Assembly: GCF_000374105.1 (NCBI RefSeq)
Contig: NZ_KB893650.1
Location: 986,862 to 1,050,861, forward strand
Direction of reading: 5' to 3'
From: Kangiella aquimarina DSM 16071
GTDB lineage: Bacteria > Pseudomonadota > Gammaproteobacteria > Enterobacterales > Kangiellaceae
DNA: 64,000 nucleotides
Part shown: piece after piece, positions 15,572 through 27,638 of the stretch
Numbering within the stretch: the first letter of the stretch is position 1
Layout of the letters: each line of letters begins with the position of its first letter
Translations under genes and position numbers: made by a program
The notes under the pieces: generated by a model
Database searches by the model: none
Told to the model about the DNA's origin: nothing
Seen by the model: the letters and a program-made list of their open reading frames with translations, nothing else

Positions 15572-16819
15572 TTGTTACGTTATCTTTACACACTCTTATA
15601 TATATTGGCTGCACCTTTGTTATGTGTGCGATGGGTTTATAAAAGCTTTAAACCACCGCAATACCGGGAACCTCTTAGGGAGCGTTTTGGGATCGTCAGT
15701 AAAGAATCAAGTGAAAGCATCTGGTTCCATGCTGTCTCAATGGGGGAGTCTAATGCAGCTATCGCTATTATTAAGAGTTTGTTAGACAAGTTCCCGGATT
15801 TAAATATTATTGTCACCACCACGACACCAACCGGTGCTAGACAAATCCATAATGGGCTAGGTGACAAAGTTAAACATCATTATTCGCCCTGTGATTTACC
15901 CGGCACTATAAAACGCTTTATCCGTCGTGCGCGACCAAAGTTACTGGTAATCATGGAAACTGAGCTTTGGCCAAATTGGCTGCATCATTTAAAATCCAGC
16001 CAAATACCAGTTATCTTGGCCAATGGTCGCCTTTCAGAGCGTTCTGCACAGAAATATGAAAAGATTTGTTCGCTTTCCAAAGAAATGATGGATGCATTCG
16101 TCAAGGTGTTAGCCGTTAACAATCAAGATGCTGAAAGGTTCCAGAGGATCGGTCTAACAAGTGATAAGGCGATTGTAACTGGTAATATTAAATTTGATAT
16201 CAATATTCCGCAATTTAGCGATCATGAATATTATCCTGTCTGGAAGGGAAGAACAGTCTGGATCGCAGCCAGTACGCATAAGGGAGAAGATGAGTTGGTT
16301 CTTAAAGCACACCAGCTTATTTGCGAACAAGTGCCTGAAGCATGTTTGATTCTGGTTCCGCGTCATCCTGAGCGCTTTGAATCTGTAGCGCGATTAATTT
16401 CAGACTCAGGACTTAGCATGGCCCGCCGTTCACAGCCTGATAGTTGGGATGAAGGCGCTCAAGTGTTACTGGGTGATACCATGGGTGAAATGATGAAAGC
16501 ATTTAATATTTCGGATATTACCTGGGTTGGCGGAAGCTTTGCCGAAATCGGAGGACATAACCCCATTGAGCCAGCTGTTCTTGCAAAGCCAGTGTTGACC
16601 GGCCCTTATATTTTCAACTTCAATGAAATCTTTGGTGAACTAATTGCTGCCGGTGGAGCTCAGATGGTTCAAAATGAGTCTGAGCTTGCAGATAAGATTG
16701 TAGAACTCATGAAAACACCAGAGCTAGCTCACGGCATGGGACAAAAAGCTTTACAGGTGATTGAGAGAAATCGTGGGGCTTTAGATAAAACTGTCAGTGT
16801 CATTGAGCAATATCTTTAA
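15572..16819 (+). CDS. waaA: 3-deoxy-D-manno-octulosonic acid (Kdo) transferase
   Basis: A 415-aa GT30 glycosyltransferase that adds Kdo to lipid A precursor at the inner membrane. An N-terminal membrane anchor (LYTLLYILAAPLLCVRWVY) is followed by VWFHAVSMGE-like IWFHAVSMGESNAA (Glu is the catalytic-base region), TTTTPTGA, METELWPN, LANGRLSERS, and the C-terminal nucleotide-binding GGSFAEIGGHNPIEPAV. Length matches the family. The start codon is TTG, with GAGGAAG upstream; the signal-anchor would be lost with later starts. It converges on tolC with a 37-bp gap. Confidence 0.95.
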   Translation: MLRYLYTLLYILAAPLLCVRWVYKSFKPPQYREPLRERFGIVSKESSESIWFHAVSMGESNAAIAIIKSLLDKFPDLNIIVTTTTPTGARQIHNGLGDKVKHHYSPCDLPGTIKRFIRRARPKLLVIMETELWPNWLHHLKSSQIPVILANGRLSERSAQKYEKICSLSKEMMDAFVKVLAVNNQDAERFQRIGLTSDKAIVTGNIKFDINIPQFSDHEYYPVWKGRTVWIAASTHKGEDELVLKAHQLICEQVPEACLILVPRHPERFESVARLISDSGLSMARRSQPDSWDEGAQVLLGDTMGEMMKAFNISDITWVGGSFAEIGGHNPIEPAVLAKPVLTGPYIFNFNEIFGELIAAGGAQMVQNESELADKIVELMKTPELAHGMGQKALQVIERNRGALDKTVSVIEQYL

Positions 16820-16856
16820 GCTCGAAATCTCAATAACACTGACTGTAAAGTTCTAG

Positions 16857-18230
16857 TTAAAACTGCTCCAGAAGATTATTAACTGCTTCAATGTCCTTTT
16901 CAGTTAGGGTTCCGGCAGCGGCTTTTAACTGTAGACTGCTAATCAGGTAATCATATTTAGCTCTAATCATGTTGCGTTGTGCAGAATATGCGCTACGAGT
17001 TGCAATCAATACATCTACAATATTACGCGTACCTGCCTGGTATCCTTCCTGAGTAGACTCTAAAGAGTTGATGCTCGATTCATAAGCTCTTTTATTTGCT
17101 TCAAAGGACTTGATGGAAGTCTGTAGATTGGTATAGGCCATACGAGCATTTTTTTGTACTAACCTATCACTCTGATCCAGCTCGTGAGTGGTTCGTAAAT
17201 AATTTTGCTTGGATTGCTCTGTTTCGGCAGATGTTCTAAACCCTGAAAACAATGGAATAGTGACAGTGATGCCTGCCTGATAACCATCCTGCATATTCAA
17301 GGTGTTCTGATCGATATTCTGAATGGGGAAGAATCGGTCTGTTTCAGTTTCCTGATCAGAGTAGGTAACGTTTAGATCTGCAGTGGGGTAATGTCCACTT
17401 TTATTGCGCTTCACCTCTTCGCGAGCAACTCTCACATCAAATTGTTTAGCTTTGAGGCTTAGGTTGGCTTCCCGCGCAGCACGCATCCAATCATCAATAT
17501 TTGCTGGAGTTGGTGGTGTCAAAGTAACTTCGTTTCCTGCAGCTTCAAGTTCGGAATAATATTGACCTGTAATTTCTCGAAGCGCCTCTACAGCATTAGT
17601 GTATTCATTTTCAGCAACCAATTCGCTTACCTGTGCTTGGTCAAAATTGGCCTGTGCATCAAGGAAGTCTGTAGCAGATGAAAGCCCTGACTCGAATTGT
17701 TCACGTGTTAAATCAAGTTGCTGTTGTAGGGCTTCTTTCTCCGAACGTGTGGCTTCCAATACTTCCTTACGACTGAGTGTCTGGAAATAAGCTTGAGCAG
17801 TTCGAGTCATCAAGTCCTGCAAGCTTGCAGCATGGCTCAACTCTGCAGCCCGAACCCTTAATTCAGCCTGTTCCAGAGCCACCCAGCGACTCCAGTCAAA
17901 AAGTGATTGACTTAATTGAACCCGATAAGTTGTTGAGTCAACTTCATTACTAAACGGATCTGAAGGGCTGCCATCCAGGCCTTGGCCCGAATAGTCATAG
18001 TCGCTCATGCCTTTTGTTGCAGAAGCGCTGACTTGAGGTAATAAACTGGAGCGGCTTATGCGAACACCTTGCTCAGTTGCTCTCAAATTAGCCTCACTAA
18101 TTTTATACTGTGGATCATTTTTTAATGCATCTTGGTAGACCTCTAAAAGGTCCGTGTTTGCCTGAGAGGAAAATCCACTCAAAGAAAGAACTGCAAGTGT
18201 GACTAGTTTAATCGTTGTTGTTGGTTTCAT
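16857..18230 (-). CDS. tolC: TolC-family outer-membrane efflux protein
   Basis: A 457-aa outer-membrane channel for type I secretion and tripartite efflux. Signal peptide MKPTTTIKLVTLAVLSLSGFSSQA, then two OEP repeats of long helices with TEQGVRISRSSLLPQVSASA and GYQAGITVTIPLFSGFRT, and the second-repeat end GTRNIVDVLIATRSAYSAQRN. ATG 18230 is preferred over an in-frame ATG four codons upstream (18242) since GGA lies 8-10 bases before it and the signal peptide starts directly with it. The neighbouring methyltransferase gene ends 43-55 bp upstream. Confidence 0.93.
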   Translation of the reverse strand: MKPTTTIKLVTLAVLSLSGFSSQANTDLLEVYQDALKNDPQYKISEANLRATEQGVRISRSSLLPQVSASATKGMSDYDYSGQGLDGSPSDPFSNEVDSTTYRVQLSQSLFDWSRWVALEQAELRVRAAELSHAASLQDLMTRTAQAYFQTLSRKEVLEATRSEKEALQQQLDLTREQFESGLSSATDFLDAQANFDQAQVSELVAENEYTNAVEALREITGQYYSELEAAGNEVTLTPPTPANIDDWMRAAREANLSLKAKQFDVRVAREEVKRNKSGHYPTADLNVTYSDQETETDRFFPIQNIDQNTLNMQDGYQAGITVTIPLFSGFRTSAETEQSKQNYLRTTHELDQSDRLVQKNARMAYTNLQTSIKSFEANKRAYESSINSLESTQEGYQAGTRNIVDVLIATRSAYSAQRNMIRAKYDYLISSLQLKAAAGTLTEKDIEAVNNLLEQF

Positions 18231-18285
18231 ACCATATTCCAATGTGGTTATTTCTAAGCGTGTATTTTACAGTGGCTATAAAGCT

Positions 18286-18954
18286 CTAAAATTCAAATTG
18301 TTCAGCACGTTTTGCGTTGATTAAGTAAGGCAAAACGGTTTCATATAAAACTTCTTCATGCCATTCATCATCACCTGTTCGAGTAATTAGCTTGGCTTTC
18401 ATTGCTGGCTCCTGACCAACAATACAGAACAGGCGACCACCAATTGGCAAATGACGCTTGTAAGCTTTAGGAAGTTTATAAAAGCTACCTGTGATTGCGA
18501 TGACATCGTAAGGTTTGTAGTGAGGCCAGCCAGATGCCGCATCACCTTCTTCAAACTCAATGTTATCGAGACCTAATTGCTGAGTTCGCTCTTTGGCCTG
18601 CTCAATAAATTCGCCGATAATATCGACGCTATATACTTTGTATGCCAGCTGAGCCAGCAATGCTGTGCAGTATCCGGTTCCAGTCCCAATTTCCAGCACA
18701 ACATCGCTCGGCTGGATACGAAGAGCCTGCAGCATACGGGCTTCTTCGCGTGGAGGCATCATGCACTGGCTATGACCAATAGGAATCTGTGTGTCTGCAT
18801 AAGCCAGTGATCGGTATTCATCTGGTACAAATCTGTCGCGGGGCAATCCCGAAATCAGATCCAGTAATTGATTATCCAGCACATTCCATGGGCGGATTTG
18901 CTGTTCAACCATGTTATGACGAGCCTGTTCCAAATCAAGCAATTGCTGTTCCAT
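18286..18954 (-). CDS. Protein-L-isoaspartate O-methyltransferase family protein
   Basis: A 222-aa SAM-dependent methyltransferase of the PCMT family, which repairs isoaspartyl residues in the canonical case. Seen: ARHNMVEQQIRPW, PRDRFVPDEYRSLAYAD, the substrate loop HSQCMMPP (canonical enzymes have GQTIS/SxP here), and the SAM motif VLEIGTGTGYCTALLA. The changed loop and the tolC-adjacent location mark the second clade of PCMT-like proteins, for which repair activity is less certain. A good ATG start. Confidence 0.88.
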   Translation of the reverse strand: MEQQLLDLEQARHNMVEQQIRPWNVLDNQLLDLISGLPRDRFVPDEYRSLAYADTQIPIGHSQCMMPPREEARMLQALRIQPSDVVLEIGTGTGYCTALLAQLAYKVYSVDIIGEFIEQAKERTQQLGLDNIEFEEGDAASGWPHYKPYDVIAITGSFYKLPKAYKRHLPIGGRLFCIVGQEPAMKAKLITRTGDDEWHEEVLYETVLPYLINAKRAEQFEF

Positions 18955-19150
18955 GGATACCTCTCTTGGTTGGCTAAAGCATAGTAATTATTGGTATTTC
19001 AAACAATACAGTAAGTGTAACAGATTATGAAGTGTTAACATCCTGTGAGGCCTATGGCAGGATAGTCTTTATTATCTGTTAGAGCTTAACTTTATAACCG
19101 CTACTAGAGGCTATAGTTAAGCAAGTGTAACGTGAATAAAAGGTGACTCT

Positions 19151-19762
19151 TTGAAGAAGCAATTTGGCACTGATGATGTGGAAATTATCAGTCATGAAGC
19201 CTTGTATGAAGGTTTCTTTAGAATGGAGAAATACCGCTACAGGCATAAGCAATATCAAGGTGGCTGGAGCCCTGTTGTAGAGCGTGAAATCTTCGAGAGA
19301 GGCAATGCTGTTGGCGTTTTACTTTATGACCCCAAACTTGATCGCTTTGTGATGATAGAGCAATGTCGACCGGGTGCGCTCAAAGATAAGCACTCACCAT
19401 GGCTACTGGAAATTGTCGCAGGAATGGTGGAAGAGGGCGAAGACCCTCATGAGGTTGCATATCGTGAAGCACTAGAGGAGTCACATTGCAAAATTTATAA
19501 GCTTATAGAAATGCTTGGTTATTGGGTTAGTCCAGGCGGCACCACTGAATACATCGATCTGTTTCTCGGTTTGGTTGATAGCTCAAACTTGGTAGAATAT
19601 GCCGGTTTGGATGATGAGCATGAAGATATCAAGGTGTTAGCGCTCTCGAGTCAGGAAATGTTGCAACTTTTGGCTAATGGCGGTATTAGTAATGCTATGG
19701 CATTAATTGCCTTCCAATGGTTTTTATTGAATGAGCAGCAACTGGAGCTTGCTAGAAGCTAG
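19151..19762 (+). CDS. nudF: ADP-ribose pyrophosphatase (NudF)
   Basis: A 203-aa Nudix hydrolase converting ADP-ribose to AMP and ribose 5-phosphate. The Nudix box spans residues 91-113 (GMVEEGEDPH...REALEES, with Arg105, Glu106, Glu109, Glu110). The N-terminal KYRYRHKQYQGGWSPVVEREIFERG and the C-terminal YWVSPGGTTEYIDLFLG are typical of NudF. The start codon is TTG, preceded by AGGTGA. First gene of a nudF-yqiB-cpdA run with short gaps. Confidence 0.94.
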   Translation: MKKQFGTDDVEIISHEALYEGFFRMEKYRYRHKQYQGGWSPVVEREIFERGNAVGVLLYDPKLDRFVMIEQCRPGALKDKHSPWLLEIVAGMVEEGEDPHEVAYREALEESHCKIYKLIEMLGYWVSPGGTTEYIDLFLGLVDSSNLVEYAGLDDEHEDIKVLALSSQEMLQLLANGGISNAMALIAFQWFLLNEQQLELARS

Positions 19763-19794
19763 TAGCAGGGATAGTTTTTTACAGATGGGTACTT

Positions 19795-20271
19795 ATGCCT
19801 ACAGCAAGAAAGTATATTCCAGATTTGAAAGAGTTTATGGCTCTGTGCGCCAGCAATTATCTGAAGTTGAATAAACTGATAGGTAGTGCAGGTAAAACAC
19901 TGAGCCATGAATCTGATGCCATTTTGTTAAGTGTTGATAAACAGCCTGATGTGGTTATAACCATTGAACAGCTGAGTCGATATACCATCACCTATCGTCT
20001 AAGGCAGTACTGTGACAGCAAGGCTCCCTACGCATCAGCCGTCAATCGTGAGTTTCTGGTTCGTATGTATCATGACGCACAGATGGCGGAAGTTCTCTCG
20101 GGTCTTAATGAGGGGATGCTGCCACCAGTTTATCAATATCCCAATTCTGAAATGAAACAGCCGGACGAAAAGCTTCAACTGAACCGGTTTCTCGGTGAAT
20201 GGCTTAACTTTTGTCTACAATTTGGTCAATCTCACACTGCGAATACGACCCACTTAGCGTTTTTGCAATAG
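19795..20271 (+). CDS. yqiB: DUF1249 (YqiB-family) protein
   Basis: A 158-aa protein of unknown function found between nudF and cpdA in many gammaproteobacteria. Conserved features: YIPDLKEFMALCASNYLKL at the N-terminus, YTITYRLRQY, VRMYHDAQMAEVL and KLQLNRFLGEWLNFCLQFG. No catalytic residues are recognisable. Confidence 0.9.
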   Translation: MPTARKYIPDLKEFMALCASNYLKLNKLIGSAGKTLSHESDAILLSVDKQPDVVITIEQLSRYTITYRLRQYCDSKAPYASAVNREFLVRMYHDAQMAEVLSGLNEGMLPPVYQYPNSEMKQPDEKLQLNRFLGEWLNFCLQFGQSHTANTTHLAFLQ

Positions 20272-20311
20272 CAGATAAGCGATAATAACACTATCAGAAT
20301 AGGAGATTGAT

Positions 20312-21136
20312 TTGACTTACGACTGCAAACGCCTATTTATTGGGCGACCTGAAATGACTGTTTTGCACCTTTCAGACCCGCATTTGTTCGCTGATGAAAA
20401 GGGTAGTTTGTTGGGTGTTAATACGCAGGAAAGCTTTTGTGCCGTATTGGATGATGTGCGTGCAAAAGGCGTTGATCCTGATGTTATTATTGTCACAGGG
20501 GATATTTCGCAGGACTATTCAGAAGCCTCCTATCAATTCTTTGCTGAGCAGATGGCTCAATTCGGTAAACCCGTTTTTACTCTTGCCGGTAACCATGACG
20601 AAGTGGAGCATTTGAGCCGCTGTCTATCGACAGCTCCTTTATTTAATCATAAGCAGATACTGACTGAACATTGGCAGATATTAATGCTCAACAGTCATAT
20701 TGAAGGTGAAGTCCATGGCCGGATCAGTGAATCGGAACTTAACTGGTTAGAAGGCTGCCTTCAAGACAACTCAGACTTACCGACTATGCTCTATATGCAT
20801 CATCACCCAGTACCAGTTGGCTGTGATTGGCTGGATGAAATAGGTATCAGCAATAAAGATGATTTGCTTGAACTAGTCACCCAGCATCCACAGGTCAAAC
20901 TATGTGGCTTTGGACATGTGCATCAGTTTTCTGAGCATAAAATTGATAATGCCACTTATTGCTCAGTGCCATCGACCTGCGTTCAGTTTAAGCGCCATTC
21001 TGCAGATTTTGCTGCCAGTTCAGAAACCCCTGGGTATGCAGTTTACCAATGCAGGGCAGATGGCTCGATAGATAAACAGAATTATCGAGTTGATCATTAT
21101 TTGCCCAAGGTCAATTTTGCTATTTCTGGCTATTAA
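20312..21136 (+). CDS. cpdA: 3',5'-cyclic-AMP phosphodiesterase CpdA
   Basis: A 274-aa calcineurin-like metallophosphoesterase that hydrolyses cAMP and so lowers CRP signalling. Metal motifs in order: LSDPHL, VTGDISQD, LAGNHDE, MHHHPVP and GFGHVHQ. The start is TTG at 20312, five bases after AGGAGA; an ATG 14 codons later (20354) would still keep the first motif, so the N-terminus is slightly uncertain. Confidence 0.94.
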   Translation: MTYDCKRLFIGRPEMTVLHLSDPHLFADEKGSLLGVNTQESFCAVLDDVRAKGVDPDVIIVTGDISQDYSEASYQFFAEQMAQFGKPVFTLAGNHDEVEHLSRCLSTAPLFNHKQILTEHWQILMLNSHIEGEVHGRISESELNWLEGCLQDNSDLPTMLYMHHHPVPVGCDWLDEIGISNKDDLLELVTQHPQVKLCGFGHVHQFSEHKIDNATYCSVPSTCVQFKRHSADFAASSETPGYAVYQCRADGSIDKQNYRVDHYLPKVNFAISGY

Positions 21137-21264
21137 TTCTGCGCCTTAATTTGAGCAGTAATAAACTACTCAAGCCCATTCAATAATTTTACTTGCACTT
21201 GCTGATCGGCCTTTATAGGATAAGAGCCGAATAACAAGATATTGAGTCATTTTGGCTCTCCTAA

Positions 21265-23175
<1,911 letters not shown>

Positions 23176-23193
23176 AACGAGAAGTGAACTGTC

Positions 23194-25443
23194 GTGGAAG
23201 AAATGAATTACGAAGGTATTGAGAAAAAGTCGCTGGCGGAATTTACCGAACAGGCTTATTTGAACTACTCCATGTATGTGATCATGGATCGTGCATTGCC
23301 GCATATTGGTGATGGCCTGAAGCCGGTACAACGCCGAATTGTCTATGCAATGAGTGAGCTAGGCCTGAAAGCTACTGCAAAGTATAAGAAATCAGCACGT
23401 ACCGTTGGTGACGTATTGGGTAAGTTTCACCCACATGGCGACTCAGCCTGTTATGAAGCCATGGTGTTGATGGCACAGCCGTTTTCCTATCGCTATCCAC
23501 TGGTAGACGGGCAAGGTAACTGGGGGGCGCCAGATGATCCTAAGTCATTTGCTGCCATGCGTTATACCGAATCTCGTCTTGCAGCCTATTCGGAAGTTCT
23601 ATTAAGTGAATTAGGCCAGGGCACAGTAAACTGGATTCCAAACTTTGATGGCACTATGGATGAGCCTGAAGTTCTGCCTGCGCGTATTCCTAACTTATTA
23701 CTTAATGGTACCACTGGTATTGCCGTTGGTATGGCAACTGATATACCGCCACACAATCTCTCTGAAGTTGGCAAAGCCTGTATTCATCTGCTGGAAAATC
23801 CCAAGTCCGACGTTGAGGATTTGTTGGAGTTTATTCAAGGGCCCGATTTCCCGACAGATGCCGAAATCATCACTCCTAGAAGTGAAATTCTTGAGGTTTA
23901 TGAAAAAGGTCGTGGTTCGATCCGTATGCGCGCTCGCTTCGAAAAAGAGGAGGGTGATATTGTTATCACGGCACTGCCGCATCAGGTTTCAGGTGCTAAG
24001 GTGCTTGAACAGATTGCAGCTCAGATGCAGGCTAAGAAATTACCTATGGTCAGTGATTTAAGGGATGAGTCCGATCATGAAAACCCTACACGACTGGTTA
24101 TTGAGCCGCGTTCAAACCGAGTTGATGTTGAAGAGTTAATGCGACACTTGTTCGCTACAACTGATTTAGAGCGGACCTATCGCGTCAACATGAATATGAT
24201 TGGCATAGATGGTCGTCCACAGGTTAAAAATTTACGAGTCATGCTCAAGGAATGGCTCGAATTCAGGCATGAAACTGTACGTCGCCGCCTACAGCATCGT
24301 CTGGATAAGGTGATGGACCGTCTGCATATCTTGGATGGCTTGTTGATTGCTTATTTAAATATTGACGAGGTGATCCATATCATCCGTACTGAAGATAAGC
24401 CAAAGCTGAAATTAATGGAGCGTTTTGATTTATCGGATCGCCAGGCAGAAGCGATTCTTGAGTTAAAGTTACGCCACTTGGCTAAGCTCGAAGAAATGAA
24501 GATTAAGGGCGAGCAGGCGGAACTGGAAGATGAAGCTGACTGGTTGCAGTTAACGCTCGGCTCTAAGCAACGCATGAAGACCTTGATCAAGAAAGAAATT
24601 GAGGAAGTGGTTGAGCAGTTTGGTGATGAACGTCGCTCACCCATTGTTGAACGTAAAGAAGCTAAAGCTTTATCGGAAACGGAATTATTACCAACAGAGC
24701 CAGTGACCGTAATTTTGTCCGAGAAAGGCTGGGTGCGCTGCGCTAAAGGCCATGATGTCGATGCCGTTGGCATGAATTATCGGTCAGGAGATAAGTATCT
24801 GGATTCGGCAAGGGGGAAAAGTAATCAATATGCCGTTTTCCTCGACTCTACAGGACGAACCTTCTCATTACTGGCCAATACCTTACCTTCAGCGCGAGGA
24901 CTCGGTGAACCGGTAACCGGTCGCGTTAATCCAATAGCTGGCGCTGAATTTATGGCCACCCTGATGGGTGAGGATGATGATAAGTTCCTGTTTGCAACTG
25001 ATGCCGGTTATGGCTTTGTTGCTAAGTTCAGTGACTTGGTGACCAAGACCCGAAATGGTAAAGCTTTCCTAAGCCTTCCTTCAGGCTCTAAAGTGGTTAA
25101 GCCGTCTTCTGTTCAGGATCCCGAGAAGCAATTCTGCGTGGCGGTATCCAATGAAGGACGCATGTTGGTATTCCCATTGGCTGATTTGCCTGAGCTGGCA
25201 AAGGGTAAGGGTAATAAAATCATCAGTATCCCGACGGCCAGACTGAAGCTTCGAGAAGAGTTTATGGTTGCGGTTACTGCTATTAATGAAGATGACAGTC
25301 TGGTAATCCATTCTGGGAAACGCCATCTAACATTAAAAGCAAAGGATCTGGAACACTATCGAGGTGAGCGTGGTCGACGAGGTCATAAGTTACCAAGAGG
25401 ATTCCAGCGAGTTGATAGAATTGAAGTCGAGACTAAGGATTAA
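23194..25443 (+). CDS. parC: DNA topoisomerase IV subunit A
   Basis: A 749-aa strand-cleaving subunit. The quinolone-determining region is present, with the [19 protein letters not shown] stretch and the catalytic Tyr in [10 protein letters not shown]. The C-terminal part is a beta-pinwheel with degenerate repeats and lacks the GyrA box, as expected for ParC. The start is GTG 23194; an in-frame ATG three codons later (23203) is equally possible. A UUCG-loop terminator follows. Confidence 0.97.
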   Translation: MEEMNYEGIEKKSLAEFTEQAYLNYSMYVIMDRALPHIGDGLKPVQRRIVYAMSELGLKATAKYKKSARTVGDVLGKFHPHGDSACYEAMVLMAQPFSYRYPLVDGQGNWGAPDDPKSFAAMRYTESRLAAYSEVLLSELGQGTVNWIPNFDGTMDEPEVLPARIPNLLLNGTTGIAVGMATDIPPHNLSEVGKACIHLLENPKSDVEDLLEFIQGPDFPTDAEIITPRSEILEVYEKGRGSIRMRARFEKEEGDIVITALPHQVSGAKVLEQIAAQMQAKKLPMVSDLRDESDHENPTRLVIEPRSNRVDVEELMRHLFATTDLERTYRVNMNMIGIDGRPQVKNLRVMLKEWLEFRHETVRRRLQHRLDKVMDRLHILDGLLIAYLNIDEVIHIIRTEDKPKLKLMERFDLSDRQAEAILELKLRHLAKLEEMKIKGEQAELEDEADWLQLTLGSKQRMKTLIKKEIEEVVEQFGDERRSPIVERKEAKALSETELLPTEPVTVILSEKGWVRCAKGHDVDAVGMNYRSGDKYLDSARGKSNQYAVFLDSTGRTFSLLANTLPSARGLGEPVTGRVNPIAGAEFMATLMGEDDDKFLFATDAGYGFVAKFSDLVTKTRNGKAFLSLPSGSKVVKPSSVQDPEKQFCVAVSNEGRMLVFPLADLPELAKGKGNKIISIPTARLKLREEFMVAVTAINEDDSLVIHSGKRHLTLKAKDLEHYRGERGRRGHKLPRGFQRVDRIEVETKD

Positions 25444-25483
25444 GGTTTCTGGACAAGACTGTCGATTATCTTCAGCAAGTAAA

Positions 25484-25509
25484 AAAAGGCCATCTTCGGA
25501 TGGCCTTTT
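25484..25509. terminator. Terminator between parC and the YtjB-family gene
   Basis: AAAAGGCCATC-TTCG-GATGGCCTTTT: an 11-bp perfect stem with a UUCG tetraloop and A/T tracts on both sides, serving both convergent genes. Confidence 0.92.
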
Positions 25510-25517
25510 GTTTGGAA

Positions 25518-26621
25518 CTACTCTCCTACCAGGAAGCGAGCCTGGCGCTCAATACCGCTACGCTGGGAGGCTTCGATCTCTGGTAATTGGGTGAGTTTAA
25601 CCTCTCCAACTGATTCTATTTCAAGCGCAATTTTATTATCACTCTCAACCAGTACGGCTTGTTGCATGTCCGACTCTAGCCAGATTCCAGGTTCAATGAT
25701 CTCAAAAAATGTCTGATAGACCTCACGCTCAAACTCCAGGTTATGTACCAGAATCGTTGGCTCAAGTTTTAATTGTTGCATGGCATTGACCAACACCTGT
25801 AGCTGAGTTATTAAATTGGGTTCAATGGAATCTGAATCTTTACCAAGAATCAGCAATGACTGTTTAAAACTTAAAAAGTAGATACCATTCTTGGGTAACC
25901 ACCTATTAAATACTTTGAGTAATTGATGGACATTATGCTCATTAAGGCGTTGCCAATTCGCTTTAATGACCAGTAAGTTCACTCTTGAGTCAGAATTGTG
26001 TTTCTTGCCATTACTGTGTTTCAGTAATTGGCGAAGTAATTGATTCTGGCTTGGAGAATCTTTGCCATTACTAGAACTTTCATCCTTTGCTGGGCGCATC
26101 TTCCATCTGGAGCGGATTTGTTTAAACGATATGACAAATAATAACAGTCCCCAGCTGAAACCGCTTATAACCCATATCATTACAGGCTCAGCTAGCATCT
26201 GTGACATCAGGGAGGCTTGTGCATTTGGGCTGAAGTAGAGAGTTAAATACCCGTTTTTCTTTCCTTGAAAATAGATATCTGCAACCATTGAGCGCAGGTC
26301 TGCAGGTAGCTCATCAGCTTCCAGCCTGGTCATTTCAGTGCCGTCACGCTGATAAATGACTACCTTAAATACGCTGTCATTTTCATAGAGGCCTTTAGCT
26401 ACAGCTTCTATTGAGTCATTATCCTGCGCATAGATAAAACTTCCAAGCTGGCTTGCTGAGGCGGTTGTCAGCATCTGAGTATAGCTATCAATATAGCTTC
26501 GCTGCTGCTCCTGCTGCTGTTTGGTCAGCCACAGCTGTAGCAGACTGCTAGCGAATGCAAGAACAAGAGCAGAGTAAATGAGCGCTTTTGTGTTAGCGCT
26601 TTTGATGAATGACGATTTAAT
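25518..26621 (-). CDS. AhpA/YtjB-family membrane protein, probable ATT start
   Basis: Predicted 367-aa inner-membrane protein divergent from serB, the position of smp/ytjB in E. coli and of the AhpA relatives. If begun at the first ATG (26474) it would lack its N-terminal membrane helix. The same frame runs back without a stop through KALIYSALVLAFASSLLQLWL, a typical first helix, to an ATT at 26621-26619 preceded by AAAAGGGA seven bases upstream; no ATG, GTG or TTG lies in this extension. A periplasmic segment with FSPNAQASLMSQMLAEP leads to a second helix (MIWVISGFSWGLLLFVISF) and a cytoplasmic domain that is longer than in YtjB. Function is unknown. The start call is inference; ATC or CTG alternatives exist. 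Confidence 0.7.
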   Translation of the reverse strand: MKSSFIKSANTKALIYSALVLAFASSLLQLWLTKQQQEQQRSYIDSYTQMLTTASASQLGSFIYAQDNDSIEAVAKGLYENDSVFKVVIYQRDGTEMTRLEADELPADLRSMVADIYFQGKKNGYLTLYFSPNAQASLMSQMLAEPVMIWVISGFSWGLLLFVISFKQIRSRWKMRPAKDESSSNGKDSPSQNQLLRQLLKHSNGKKHNSDSRVNLLVIKANWQRLNEHNVHQLLKVFNRWLPKNGIYFLSFKQSLLILGKDSDSIEPNLITQLQVLVNAMQQLKLEPTILVHNLEFEREVYQTFFEIIEPGIWLESDMQQAVLVESDNKIALEIESVGEVKLTQLPEIEASQRSGIERQARFLVGE

Positions 26622-26729
26622 ACTGATATCCCTTTTCTATAAATTAAAATGGGCTTTTATTTGGGCTTAATATACCATAGTTTGTTCTTATGAATAGAAT
26701 CGCACAATAGCGCAGCTAACTTAATAACC

Positions 26730-27632
26730 ATGGTCGATTACTTTTTATATCTATTTAATCAACAGAACACTGAATCTAAACTTAACCTTTCACTTCTGCC
26801 ACCCTTGACTGACTTTTATCAGAAAGAGTCTAAGCCAGGTTCAGATATCGAGCTTTTCTCTTTCAAATCCGACAATGTACAACCTTTGAAATCAGCTCTT
26901 TATGAGCAAAGTCTTGTGCAGGGGTTTGATTACTGCCTACTTCCAACACAAACGACATATGGACCATTCAAATTGGTGGTATTCGATATGGATTCAACCC
27001 TGATTCCTATTGAAGTAATAGATCAATTAGCAGTTGAGGCTGGTGCTGGACAAGAGGTAGCAAAAATTACTGAAGCTGCCATGCGAGGTGAGCTCGACTT
27101 TAATCAAAGTCTTGAGCGAAGAGTAAAACAGCTGAAAGGCTTGTCTATGGACTCCATTCAAGTGGTTAAAGAGCAGTTGATATTCAATACCGGGGTTGAA
27201 GTTTTTTGCCAGTTTATTGTGCAACAAGGTGGAGAGATTGCAATTGCATCTGGTGGGTTTATGCCTTTTGCAGAAGAGTTAGCAACGAGACTTCCTTTTA
27301 CCCGGGTTAGAGCCAATTGCTTACTGGACGATGGGAAGCTTTTGACTGGGGAAGTGCAGCATCCGATTGTTAATGCAGAGGTTAAAGCAGCCAGTTTAAA
27401 AAAATGGGCTATTGATGCAGGGCTGTCCGAGCAACAGTGTATTGCTGTTGGAGATGGCGCTAATGATTTGAAAATGTTGCAGCAGGCTGGTATTGGTGTT
27501 GCATTTAAAGCAAAGCCGACTTTGGGAAAGTCGGCTGATTGTGTTCTAAACTTCGGTTATCTGGATTCCCTGCTCGAACTACTACCACTGATTGAGCAGT
27601 GTCACAGCTCGAGCCGGGTCAAGCAGAATTAG
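26730..27632 (+). CDS. serB: Phosphoserine phosphatase
   Basis: A 300-aa HAD-superfamily enzyme for the last step of serine synthesis. HAD motifs: FDMDSTLI (nucleophile Asp86), IASGGFMPFAEEL, and the Lys/Asp pair in AAS...AVGDGANDLKML. The N-terminal 75 residues are a shortened, ACT-less regulatory region. The stop codon lies only 6 bp from the end of the convergent fimX-like gene. Confidence 0.95.
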   Translation: MVDYFLYLFNQQNTESKLNLSLLPPLTDFYQKESKPGSDIELFSFKSDNVQPLKSALYEQSLVQGFDYCLLPTQTTYGPFKLVVFDMDSTLIPIEVIDQLAVEAGAGQEVAKITEAAMRGELDFNQSLERRVKQLKGLSMDSIQVVKEQLIFNTGVEVFCQFIVQQGGEIAIASGGFMPFAEELATRLPFTRVRANCLLDDGKLLTGEVQHPIVNAEVKAASLKKWAIDAGLSEQQCIAVGDGANDLKMLQQAGIGVAFKAKPTLGKSADCVLNFGYLDSLLELLPLIEQCHSSSRVKQN

Positions 27633-27638
27633 GCGACT

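Noticed and set aside
24351-24773. 140-codon minus-strand frame within parC
   Set aside because: Antisense shadow, Ser-rich from reversed Glu/Arg codons; parC accounts for the region fully.
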